Shown here one piece after another: positions 1 to 5,551 of a DNA stretch of 11,860 bases. The notes below the pieces were generated by a model. It saw only the letters and a list, made by a program, of their open reading frames with translations, was not told the origin of the DNA and did not search any database. The first letter of the stretch is position 1. The number at the start of each line of letters is the position of its first letter. A program made the position numbers and the translations under genes. This DNA is from Candidatus Gastranaerophilales bacterium. Its GTDB lineage: Bacteria > Cyanobacteriota > Vampirovibrionia > Gastranaerophilales > Gastranaerophilaceae. The DNA lies in the NCBI GenBank assembly GCA_910587175.1, contig CAJULH010000049.1:1-11860 (forward strand). Direction: 5' to 3'.

Positions 1-3
1 TTT

Positions 4-76
4 GCCGCGTTAGCTCAGTTGGTAGAGCAAGGGACTGAAAATCCCTGTGTCCTTGGTTCGATTCCGAGACGCGGCA
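4..76 (+). tRNA. tRNA-Phe (anticodon GAA)
   Basis: The sequence folds into a complete 73-nt cloverleaf. The acceptor stem GCCGCGT (4-10) pairs perfectly with ACGCGGC (69-75), with discriminator A76. The D-stem is GCTC (13-16) with GAGC (25-28). The anticodon stem AGGGA (30-34) pairs with TCCCT (42-46) around loop CTGAAAA, giving anticodon GAA at 37-39. The T-stem is 52-56 with 64-68 (one G-T pair) around loop TTCGATT. The 3' CCA is not encoded. A run of six T (79-84) directly follows and may help end transcription. The 3' end is partly repeated at 142-170, so this gene may have served as an integration target. Confidence 0.97.
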
Positions 77-141
77 AATTTTTTGTGTTTCTACCCGGAC
101 ACTTGTGTCTTATTTATATTTGCAACCAGTGGGTCGCAAAG

Positions 142-170
142 TCGATTCCAAAGACGCGGCAAATTTTTTG
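142..170 (+). repeat. Partial second copy of the tRNA-Phe 3' end (att-like scar)
   Basis: Positions 152-170 match 67-85 exactly over 19 bp (AGACGCGGCAAATTTTTTG), covering the acceptor 3' strand, the discriminator and the T-run. The match continues imperfectly upstream: TCGATTCC at 142-149 equals 58-65 of the T-arm, with one substituted and one inserted base between the blocks. The copy lies about 85 bp downstream of the original. No 5' half of a tRNA precedes it, so it is not a functional tRNA. Duplicated tRNA 3' ends are the usual mark of tyrosine-recombinase integration. A decayed tandem tRNA gene is the alternative. No integrase is visible in the window. Confidence 0.6.
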
Positions 171-833
171 CTTATTATTGCTGGGTTTCAGCCCTACTTT
201 TTTATCTTAATAAATCTTAAAAACCGTTTTTTGTCTTTTGTGTAATTTTTTAGAGTTTTTATAATTTTGCTTTAGCATTTATATGATTTGGTATTTCTTA
301 TCACATAATTTAATATCAACACAAGTTAATATTATAAGCATTGTTTTGCAACAATTTTGATGGTATATGGACTAGCACTAAAATTAAAAACTAAGTCCAG
401 TAGAATGCAGTAAATCTGTATTTTTTGAGTTGTTTCGATTATGGCAGATGGTTTGATTATTTTGGGCTATGACCGTTTTGAAATTTATCCAAATTTACCG
501 GGATTTTTTTATTTGAAAAATTTTAATTAACACCAATGTAAAATAACATTTATTTTGACAACAGAAGAAAAAAGATGGAAGTACAGGCTACAAAGCCGGA
601 AACGTAAACTCTCAGGTGTTAAAATTTTAGTCCGTTTTAAAGATACGGAAGTTTTGCCATAAAACGCAATAAATTAATTTTGCCTTGTGTAAACAAAATC
701 AATAACGACAATAAGTTTGGCAATCGTTACAAAATAACATATAGTTTGAAAATGTTATATTAAACATTTACTTGAGCAGAAGAGTAAAACTAAATCTTTT
801 ATGTTAATATAATCTAAAAGGAACTGTACCTTT
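171..833. other. Long AT-rich non-coding stretch
   Basis: About 660 bp hold no convincing gene on either strand. A short hairpin GGGT-TTCA-GCCC lies at about 183-194 followed by TACTTTTTT, which could be an old terminator of the tRNA unit. An open stretch at 531-659 has no start codon or ribosome binding site and no recognisable protein similarity. A perfect inverted repeat lies at 750-769 (listed separately). The rest looks like decayed or regulatory DNA between the tRNA scar and the acetyltransferase gene. Confidence 0.5.
750..769. promoter_or_regulatory. Perfect inverted repeat upstream of the vat-like gene
   Basis: AAATGTT (750-756) and AACATTT (763-769) are perfect 7-bp arms around a 6-bp AT centre. 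The dyad sits 65-84 bp before the vat-like start codon, where an operator would be expected. No regulator is encoded beside it and no clear -35/-10 pair could be assigned, so its role is unproven. AT-rich arms can arise by chance. Confidence 0.3.
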
Positions 834-1478
834 ATGCAAAATGATAATCTTCCAAATCCAAATATAATAAATCCTATACCAAATCTTGAAAATATGATTT
901 ATGTAAAACCAACAATTAAGAATCCTAACATTATAGTTGGAGATTATACATATTTCGCAGATGTTGATTTTGAAACACATGTAACTCATCATTATGACTT
1001 TAATGGCGATAAATTAATTATAGGCAAGTTCTGTCAAATTGCAGCGGGGGTTAATTTTATAATGAATGGTGCAAATCATCAGATGAATAGCGTTTCTACC
1101 TATCCGTTCTACATTTTTGAAGGATGGGAACAAGAAATACCATCCTTATCAAAGATGCCGTTAAAAGGTGATACTATCGTAGGAAATGATGTTTGGATTG
1201 GACAAAATGTAACCATTATGCCGGGAGTTCATATTGGAGACGGAGCAATAATAGAATTAAACAGTGTTATTTCAAAAAATGTTGAACCGTATACAGTTGT
1301 AGCAGGGAATCCTGCTAAAGTTATAAGAAAAAGATTTGACGATGAATTAATTGAATTAATGCTCGAATTAAAATGGTGGGATAAAAGCACAGAAGAAATT
1401 AAAAACTTAATTCCGATTTTAACGGACAATAATATTGAAAAAATAAAAAATGAAATTCATATACTCTTGAAAAATTAA
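834..1478 (+). CDS. Vat(D)-like streptogramin A O-acetyltransferase (xenobiotic acetyltransferase)
   Basis: A 214-aa left-handed beta-helix acetyltransferase of the xenobiotic class, close in layout to Vat(D) (about 209 aa). Enzymes of this type move acetyl from acetyl-CoA to the hydroxyl of streptogramin A antibiotics in the cytoplasm. Family marks are YTYFAD near 39, DKLIIGKFCQIAAGV (59-73), MNGANHQM (77-84), KGDTIVGNDVWIGQNV (111-126), IMPGVHIGDGAII (128-140) and AGNPAKVIRKRFD (157-169), ending with the KWW helix near 180. His82 falls on the known catalytic histidine of Vat(D). The start is supported by AAAAGGAA at 816-823. It stands alone after a long non-coding stretch beside a tRNA scar, which fits horizontal gain. 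Chromosomal homologues are common in gut bacteria, so real resistance is not established; CatB-like activity is the main alternative. Confidence 0.9.
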   Translation: MQNDNLPNPNIINPIPNLENMIYVKPTIKNPNIIVGDYTYFADVDFETHVTHHYDFNGDKLIIGKFCQIAAGVNFIMNGANHQMNSVSTYPFYIFEGWEQEIPSLSKMPLKGDTIVGNDVWIGQNVTIMPGVHIGDGAIIELNSVISKNVEPYTVVAGNPAKVIRKRFDDELIELMLELKWWDKSTEEIKNLIPILTDNNIEKIKNEIHILLKN

Positions 1479-1486
1479 TTTTTCAA
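1467..1486. repeat. 20-bp perfect palindrome over the vat-like stop codon
   Basis: TTGAAAAATT followed by its exact reverse complement AATTTTTCAA, centred between 1476 and 1477 and spanning the TAA stop. It could form a weak AU-only hairpin at the mRNA end. It lacks the GC-rich stem of a typical intrinsic terminator, so a terminator role is only possible. Confidence 0.3.
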
Positions 1487-1597
1487 ATCTTCTGTTACAA
1501 ATTCTCAAATTTAGTGTTAATTTACAGCGGGCAATGCTTTATGCTTAAAATGGCTGACAGAAGTTTGTTTCCCATGTTTCATCTGGCTTTTATACAT

Positions 1598-1619
1598 TTG
1601 TTTCTATTGACAGAAACAA
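1598..1619. promoter_or_regulatory. Operator-like dyad 1 over the -35 of the trpR-like/trpB promoter
   Basis: TTGTTTCT (1598-1605) and AGAAACAA (1612-1619) are perfect 8-bp arms around a 6-bp centre. The dyad covers the -35 hexamer. It is nearly the same as dyad 2 (1635-1654), 36 bp downstream, and the repeated unit matches at 24 of 28 positions (1599-1626 against 1635-1662). Its position over the promoter of a TrpR-family gene makes it a likely binding site for that protein. The half-site TGTTTC also recurs at 1566-1571 and 1575-1580. Confidence 0.7.
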
Positions 1620-1635
1620 GAAAATATATTATGAT
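1607..1635 (+). promoter_or_regulatory. Strong sigma-70-type promoter of the trpR-like/trpB operon
   Basis: The -35 is a consensus TTGACA (1607-1612). A 17-bp spacer leads to the -10 TATGAT (1630-1635). Transcription should start near 1642, inside dyad 2, giving a leader of about 28 nt. Both core elements are overlapped or flanked by the twin dyads, the classic layout for repression by steric block. Confidence 0.8.
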
Positions 1636-1654
1636 GTTTCTATACAAAGAAACA
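1635..1654. promoter_or_regulatory. Operator-like dyad 2 over the transcription start
   Basis: TGTTTCT (1635-1641) and AGAAACA (1648-1654) are perfect 7-bp arms around a 6-bp centre. The dyad begins at the last base of the -10 and covers the expected start of transcription. It is the second copy of the unit at 1598-1619. Confidence 0.7.
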
Positions 1655-1669
1655 AGAAAGTAACTAATA

Positions 1670-1924
1670 ATGGATTCAATACTCGAGATTTCAAAGGCAA
1701 TGAGACAGTTAAAGTCGGATAATGAAGCCCGCAGCTTTCTGGAAGAAATTTTAACAAAAGCGGAACTTGCTGATATATCCAAGCGATGGCGTATTTTGAA
1801 GATGTTAAATGAAGGATATACGCAGCGCGAAATTGCAAAAATCCTAAATGTGAGCTTGTGCAAGATAACGCGCGGTTCGCAAATTATAAACGACAAAAAT
1901 GCTGTCAGCAGAAAATATTTATAA
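1670..1924 (+). CDS. TrpR-family (TrpR/YerC-like) transcriptional repressor
   Basis: An 84-aa protein of the Trp repressor superfamily, somewhat shorter than E. coli TrpR (108 aa). An N-terminal helical dimer region (1-40) is followed by a helix-turn-helix at about 49-72, with YTQREIAKILNVS then the family signature KITRGS (65-70). Aligned by eye with E. coli TrpR, Thr29, Arg39 and Arg68 fall on Thr44, Arg54 and Arg84, which help hold tryptophan. The equivalent of Ser88 is Ile72, so ligand affinity may differ. A start here fits the weak GAAAG at 1656-1660. It heads an operon with trpB, 15 bp downstream, and two dyads cover its promoter, so it most likely represses itself and trpB when tryptophan is plentiful. 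A YerC-like role with another ligand cannot be excluded. Confidence 0.85.
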   Translation: MDSILEISKAMRQLKSDNEARSFLEEILTKAELADISKRWRILKMLNEGYTQREIAKILNVSLCKITRGSQIINDKNAVSRKYL

Positions 1925-1939
1925 GAAAGGATAATCTTT

Positions 1940-3142
1940 ATGGAAACATATATAGAAAATAAAACAATGGAAAAAGAAGGATATTTCGGGATATATGGCG
2001 GTCAGTATATTAATGAAGAGCTGAAAATTGAATTTGACAATATTTATTCAAAGTTTTTGGAACTCAAGAATGATGAGGACTTTCAAAAAGAGCTTAAAGA
2101 TTTATTGGAACATTTCAGCTGCCGTCCTACACCTGTTTATTTTGCAAAAAATTTGTCTCAAAAAACCGGCTGTGAAATTTATTTAAAACGTGAAGATTTA
2201 AATCATACCGGTGCACACAAAATTAACCATTGTCTTGGAGAAACTCTTCTTGCAAAGAAACTTGGCAAGAAAAAAGTCATAGCGGAAACGGGCGCAGGTC
2301 AGCACGGGGTTGCGATGGCAACCGCTGCAGCGTTATTGGGTCTTGAATGTGATATTTATATGGGTGAAGTAGATATCCAAAAAGCAATGCCAAATGTAAA
2401 CAGAATGAAAATTTTAGGTGCAAATGTTATATCCGTGCGTTCCGGACAAATGACACTAAAAGAAGCGGTAGATGAAGCTTTCAGTGCTTATTTAAAAGAA
2501 TACAAAACGGCTCTTTATGCGATTGGTTCCGTTGTGGGACCGCATCCGTTTCCTACGATTGTTGAATATTTTCAATCCATTGTCGGCAAAGAAGCAAGGG
2601 AACAATTTATAAAAATGACGGGCGGACTTCCGGATTGCGTTATAGCCTGTGTTGGTGGTGGTTCAAATTCTATAGGTATTTTTGACGGTTTTATTGATGA
2701 TGCAGAAGTTAAAATATATGGGGCGGAGCCTCTCGGTAAGGGTGAAAAAATCGGTGAAAATGCAGCATCTTTAACCTACGGCAGGGAAGGAATAATCCAT
2801 GGGTTTAAATGTTTGCTTTTGCAAAACGAAGATGGCACTATAGCTGATGCTTACAGTGTTGCGAGTGGTCTTGATTACCCGGGGGTAGGTCCGAAACACT
2901 GCTATCTGAAAGATATCGGGCGCGTTGAATATAAAACGATTAACGACGTTGAGGCGATCGATGCTTTTTATGAATTATCAAGGACGGAAGGAATTATTCC
3001 CGCGCTTGAAAGCTCTCATGCTGTGGCTTACGGGCTGAAGTTTGCAAAAGAAAATAAAGGTAAAAAAATCTTAATAAATCTTTCAGGCAGAGGTGATAAA
3101 GATATCGAATTTGTTATGAAAAATTACCCGAAAGCCTTTTAG
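1940..3142 (+). CDS. trpB: Tryptophan synthase beta chain
   Basis: A full-length 400-aa PLP enzyme that condenses indole with L-serine to give L-tryptophan in the cytoplasm. The catalytic lysine is Lys94 in HTGAHKINH. Glu116 lies in AETGAGQHG, the phosphate-binding loop GGGSNS is at 239-244, and the C-terminal LSGRGDKD (381-388) carries the Ser that contacts the PLP ring nitrogen. GPHPFPTIV (200-208) and GLDYPGVGP (310-318) are typical of the TrpB1 type that normally pairs with TrpA. A good ribosome binding site, AGAAAGGA (1924-1931), sits 8 nt before the ATG. The gene is second in the operon with the TrpR-like regulator. No trpA or other trp gene follows; the next gene is an unrelated redox-type protein after a hairpin. 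A stand-alone TrpB under TrpR control suggests indole salvage, unless trpA and trpEDCF lie elsewhere. Confidence 0.97.
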   Translation: METYIENKTMEKEGYFGIYGGQYINEELKIEFDNIYSKFLELKNDEDFQKELKDLLEHFSCRPTPVYFAKNLSQKTGCEIYLKREDLNHTGAHKINHCLGETLLAKKLGKKKVIAETGAGQHGVAMATAAALLGLECDIYMGEVDIQKAMPNVNRMKILGANVISVRSGQMTLKEAVDEAFSAYLKEYKTALYAIGSVVGPHPFPTIVEYFQSIVGKEAREQFIKMTGGLPDCVIACVGGGSNSIGIFDGFIDDAEVKIYGAEPLGKGEKIGENAASLTYGREGIIHGFKCLLLQNEDGTIADAYSVASGLDYPGVGPKHCYLKDIGRVEYKTINDVEAIDAFYELSRTEGIIPALESSHAVAYGLKFAKENKGKKILINLSGRGDKDIEFVMKNYPKAF

Positions 3143-3161
3143 GTTTAAAATTGTATAAAAT

Positions 3162-3215
3162 TTTTCATCCCTGTTCTTAAAACACCTGTTTTTTGTTTTG
3201 GGGCAGGGATGAAAA
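3162..3215. terminator. Long hairpin between trpB and the C_GCAxxG gene
   Basis: TTTTCATCCCTG (3162-3173) pairs perfectly with CAGGGATGAAAA (3204-3215), giving a 12-bp stem. The 30-nt loop holds a small nested hairpin, AAAAC-ACCT-GTTTT (3179-3192). It lies 20 bp after the trpB stop and can end transcription of the trp operon. The long loop and the weak T-tract after it (TATCTTTT) are unlike a textbook intrinsic terminator, so an mRNA-stability or regulatory structure is also possible. Confidence 0.45.
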
Positions 3216-3225
3216 GTATCTTTTG

Positions 3226-3240
3226 TGTTAAAATTCTCTC
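3226..3240 (+). promoter_or_regulatory. Extended -10 promoter giving a leaderless mRNA
   Basis: TGT-TAAAAT (3226-3234) is an extended -10 element followed by exactly 6 nt and then ATG at 3241. Transcription would begin at or next to the start codon. No Shine-Dalgarno sequence exists upstream. The same TGn-TAAAAT-N6-ATG layout occurs at 8366-8383. Confidence 0.65.
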
Positions 3241-3774
3241 ATGAAGAGTGACATTGTATCCAAAAGACAGGAAGCTGCGGCTCAAAATTTTAAACAGGGG
3301 TATAACTGTGCGCAGTCTGTATGTCTTGCGTTTTCCGACGTTTTAAATCTTGATAAGGAAACTGTTTTAAAGCTCTCATCTTCTTTTGGTGGCGGAATGG
3401 GTAGGCTTCGTGAGGTTTGCGGGGCAGTGAGTGCTATGTTTATGATTGCAGGTATAATAAAAGGATATTCATCACCAAATAATGATGCACTAAAGGCTGC
3501 TCATTATGCATTTATTCAAAGACTTGCCGGGGAATTTAAAACCCGCCATAAAACGATTATCTGTCGCGAGCTTCTCGGGCTTGATAAAAAAGCTGTCAAA
3601 TTACCGGAGGATGCATCAGAAGCTGATTCTGAAAATATGTCTGCAGCGGGAAATAATGCATTTTCTCCCGTTCCTTCAAAAAGAACGGAGGAATATTACG
3701 CAAAACGCCCTTGCGAAGCTTTTATCAGGTCTGCAGCCAAGATTATAGAAGAATTAGTTATAAAAGCCGTATAA
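3241..3774 (+). CDS. C_GCAxxG_C_C family protein (putative redox-active)
   Basis: A 177-aa cytoplasmic protein of the C_GCAxxG_C_C family (Pfam C_GCAxxG_C_C, described as putative redox-active). Conserved cysteines are Cys23 in YNCAQSV, Cys60 in LREVCGAVSA next to a GGGMG loop (50-54), Cys108 in ICRELLG, and Cys158 in RPC; Cys28 is extra. The family may bind a metal or Fe-S centre or carry out thiol chemistry, but its reaction is unknown. It has a consensus extended -10 but no ribosome binding site, so a leaderless start is likely. The acetyltransferase gene follows after 19 bp and is probably co-transcribed. Identification of the family is firm; function is not. Confidence 0.85.
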   Translation: MKSDIVSKRQEAAAQNFKQGYNCAQSVCLAFSDVLNLDKETVLKLSSSFGGGMGRLREVCGAVSAMFMIAGIIKGYSSPNNDALKAAHYAFIQRLAGEFKTRHKTIICRELLGLDKKAVKLPEDASEADSENMSAAGNNAFSPVPSKRTEEYYAKRPCEAFIRSAAKIIEELVIKAV

Positions 3775-3793
3775 GGATGGAATTTCTAAAAAA

Positions 3794-4354
3794 ATGAACG
3801 AAAAAGAAAAAATGCTAAACGGACTGCTGTATGATGCAAATTATGATAAGGCACTTTTTGATGAGAGGGTAAAATGTAAATCATTGTGTTTTGAATACAA
3901 TAACATTTATCCGGGTGATTCTTCCGTGAAGCAGGAAATATTAAAAAAGATTATAGGGAAAACGGGAGAGAATTTTATAATAGAACCTTCTTTTTGGTGT
4001 GACTACGGATATAATATTGAAATTGGTGAAAATTTTTATTCAAACCATAATCTGGTGATTTTAGACCCCGCCAAGGTGATTTTCGGCGATAATGTTTTTA
4101 TAGGTCCAAACTGTGGTTTTTATACTGCAGGGCATCCCCTGAATCCTTTGGAGAGAAACAAAGGGCTTGAATATGCAAAACCAATTGTTGTGGGTAATAA
4201 TGTATGGTTTGGCGGGAATATTGTTGTACTTCCGGGCGTTACAATAGGAGATAATTGTACAATTGGTGCCGGAAGCGTGGTTACAAAGGATATTCCCGCA
4301 AATTCACTTGCTTTTGGAAATCCATGCAGAGTTATCAGGAAAATTGAAAATTAG
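3794..4354 (+). CDS. Maltose/galactoside-type O-acetyltransferase (hexapeptide repeat)
   Basis: A 186-aa left-handed beta-helix acetyltransferase with the Maa/LacA layout. The N-terminal Mac domain has EKEKMLNGLLYDANYD (3-18), and hexapeptide repeats run from about 60 to 180. TAGHPL (111-116) carries the expected catalytic His114, GNNVWFGGNIVVLPGVTIG is the acetyl-CoA-binding coil, and GNPCRVIRKI closes the protein. Such enzymes acetylate the 6-hydroxyl of sugars such as maltose, glucose or galactosides using acetyl-CoA; natural substrates are often uncertain. A ribosome binding site AAGG (3773-3776) lies rather far upstream. It is probably in one operon with the C_GCAxxG gene. It runs tail to tail with the Doc-like gene, only 6 nt apart. 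Confidence 0.9.
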   Translation: MNEKEKMLNGLLYDANYDKALFDERVKCKSLCFEYNNIYPGDSSVKQEILKKIIGKTGENFIIEPSFWCDYGYNIEIGENFYSNHNLVILDPAKVIFGDNVFIGPNCGFYTAGHPLNPLERNKGLEYAKPIVVGNNVWFGGNIVVLPGVTIGDNCTIGAGSVVTKDIPANSLAFGNPCRVIRKIEN

Positions 4355-4360
4355 AAAAAA

Positions 4361-4756
4361 CTATGCAGTATTGCCTGCAATAATGTTTACGATATCATTT
4401 TTTGAATATTCTCCGGTAACACATTTAAGGGTTATATCTATAGCTTCGTCATTTGTAAGCAGCAATCTGTGCTTATTTCTCTGCAAGAAAATAAGGCAGG
4501 CATTTAGTGCAACTCTTTTATTGGCCGCAACAAATACGTGGTCTTTAGCAAATGATATTAAATATGTTGCAGCCATTTCATATATGGTTTCATACAAAAA
4601 TTTGCCGCCAAAAGAAGCTTGCGGTTGATTTAGGGCAGACTCAAGCATATTTTCGTTTAAAATACCACTAGGCTCGTTTTCAAATAACACACTTTTGTGT
4701 ATTAGAAGTATTTCTTCTTTTGTAAGAAAAACGATTTCGCTATTTTGAAAGCTCAT
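4361..4756 (-). CDS. Doc/Fic-fold protein, death-on-curing type, atypical Fic motif
   Basis: A 131-aa protein of Doc length and layout. The motif region is HVFVAANKRVALNACLIFL (73-91), matching Doc HxFxDANKRTALNxxLxFL, but Ala77 replaces the acidic residue that holds Mg2+ with the nucleotide. His73, Phe75, Asn79, Lys80 and Arg81 are kept. The upstream helix SGILNENMLESALNQPQASFGG is also family-typical. Doc phosphorylates EF-Tu and is neutralised by its antitoxin Phd; other Fic proteins move AMP. Without the acidic residue, activity may be weak, altered or lost. The start overlaps the 219-aa gene by 17 bp and has its own ribosome binding site, AAAAGGG, about 7 nt upstream, so the two genes form a coupled pair. 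No Phd- or AbrB-like antitoxin is present. Confidence 0.88.
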   Translation of the reverse strand: MSFQNSEIVFLTKEEILLIHKSVLFENEPSGILNENMLESALNQPQASFGGKFLYETIYEMAATYLISFAKDHVFVAANKRVALNACLIFLQRNKHRLLLTNDEAIDITLKCVTGEYSKNDIVNIIAGNTA

Positions 4757-5399
4757 CTATTGCCCTTTTATATGAACGGGAGTTTATTTTTATTAAACTT
4801 TCAGTAGAACTGTTTTTGAGATAATTGTGTTTCTCTGCAATCATATAAGCTTTTTTTAATATTTTTTTTACAACAGGTGTAAGAAAATCTGCATCCAAAT
4901 CAGCATAAGCATCATAAAATGCACCCAAAACCAAATACATTTTATCAAATAGCGTTTCACTGTCATGCTGTATCTTTTGGCTGTCATCATTGTTGTCTGA
5001 TTCAAAAATTCCAGGATCTAGAATATACTTTTTATCTAAAATCTGGTAATATCTGGTTTTTAGTAGTTCAAATACTTCAAGTTCTTCCTCATCAAGATGC
5101 ATATATCTTTTTTTGAGGCTGACATTTGGATATTTTTTTACTTTTTGTATAAGCATTTCATTTTTTGTGCAAAATGCCTCAAATTCTTTAGTATCCTTGA
5201 ATTCGCATTCATTACCAAATGCGTAATCGCCTTCTAATACTGCAAGGGTAAAAGTAAAAAATTTTTCTTTATTTATAAAATCAACATATGATTTACAGCC
5301 TTTGAACTGATTAAAATCAAAGACTTTCTTCATATAGGAATCTTTGTGGGAGCTAATGCTGTCTAAACTTTCTTTTTCAAGACGAAGGGCTAAACCCAT
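4740..5399 (-). CDS. Unrecognised 219-aa protein coupled to the Doc-like gene
   Basis: I do not recognise this protein. It is charged, soluble and has no signal peptide or membrane segment. It has an acidic middle (HLDEEELEVFELL, about 101-113; a DNNDDSQ stretch further on) and an Ala/Asp/Tyr-rich helical part (GAFYDAYADLDADFLTP). The C-terminus is basic: SLIKINSRSYKRAIDELSK. No helix-turn-helix and no clear Fic-inhibitory motif ([S/T]xxxE[G/N]) is visible. The start has AAAGGAAT upstream. Its 3' end overlaps the Doc-like gene by 17 bp, so both are made from one mRNA and the gene sits where an antitoxin usually does. At 219 aa it is much larger than Phd (about 73 aa). Antitoxin, substrate or partner are all possible. 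Confidence 0.8.
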   Translation of the reverse strand: MGLALRLEKESLDSISSHKDSYMKKVFDFNQFKGCKSYVDFINKEKFFTFTLAVLEGDYAFGNECEFKDTKEFEAFCTKNEMLIQKVKKYPNVSLKKRYMHLDEEELEVFELLKTRYYQILDKKYILDPGIFESDNNDDSQKIQHDSETLFDKMYLVLGAFYDAYADLDADFLTPVVKKILKKAYMIAEKHNYLKNSSTESLIKINSRSYKRAIDELSK

Positions 5400-5486
5400 T
5401 TTTTTATTCCTTTGAAATTTCTATATTTTAAGAGTATCATGCTTTTAATCTGTATGCAATGATAAAGAACTCATATATGGCTCAAT

Positions 5487-5515
5487 TTGTGTGTTGCAGG
5501 TTTGCCTGTTATGAT
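5487..5515 (+). promoter_or_regulatory. Probable promoter of the acyltransferase gene
   Basis: TTGTGT (5487-5492), a 17-bp spacer and TATGAT (5510-5515), the latter with the extended TGT element at 5507-5509. Transcription would start near 5522, leaving a leader of about 30 nt that carries GAGG (5535-5538) and GGA (5541-5543) before the ATG at 5552. Confidence 0.6.
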
Positions 5516-5551
5516 TTTTCGAAAAATTCATAGTGAGGTTGGAAAACAAAA

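Noticed and set aside
19..210. An open frame starting inside the tRNA
   Set aside because: It reads through the tRNA-Phe gene and its repeat; the tRNA fold explains the sequence.
531..659. A roughly 42-codon open stretch in the long non-coding region
   Set aside because: No ATG start or ribosome binding site, and no protein similarity I can see. Short open stretches like this are expected by chance.
808..813. TATAAT as the -10 of the vat-like gene
   Set aside because: Transcription would start about at 820, inside the ribosome binding site AAAAGGAA (816-823), and no -35 lies at a proper distance (TTGAGC at 772-777 is 30 bp away).
1579..1896. A 105-codon open frame on the minus strand
   Set aside because: It is antisense to the TrpR-like gene and its promoter with twin operators. 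The plus-strand protein is a clear family member.
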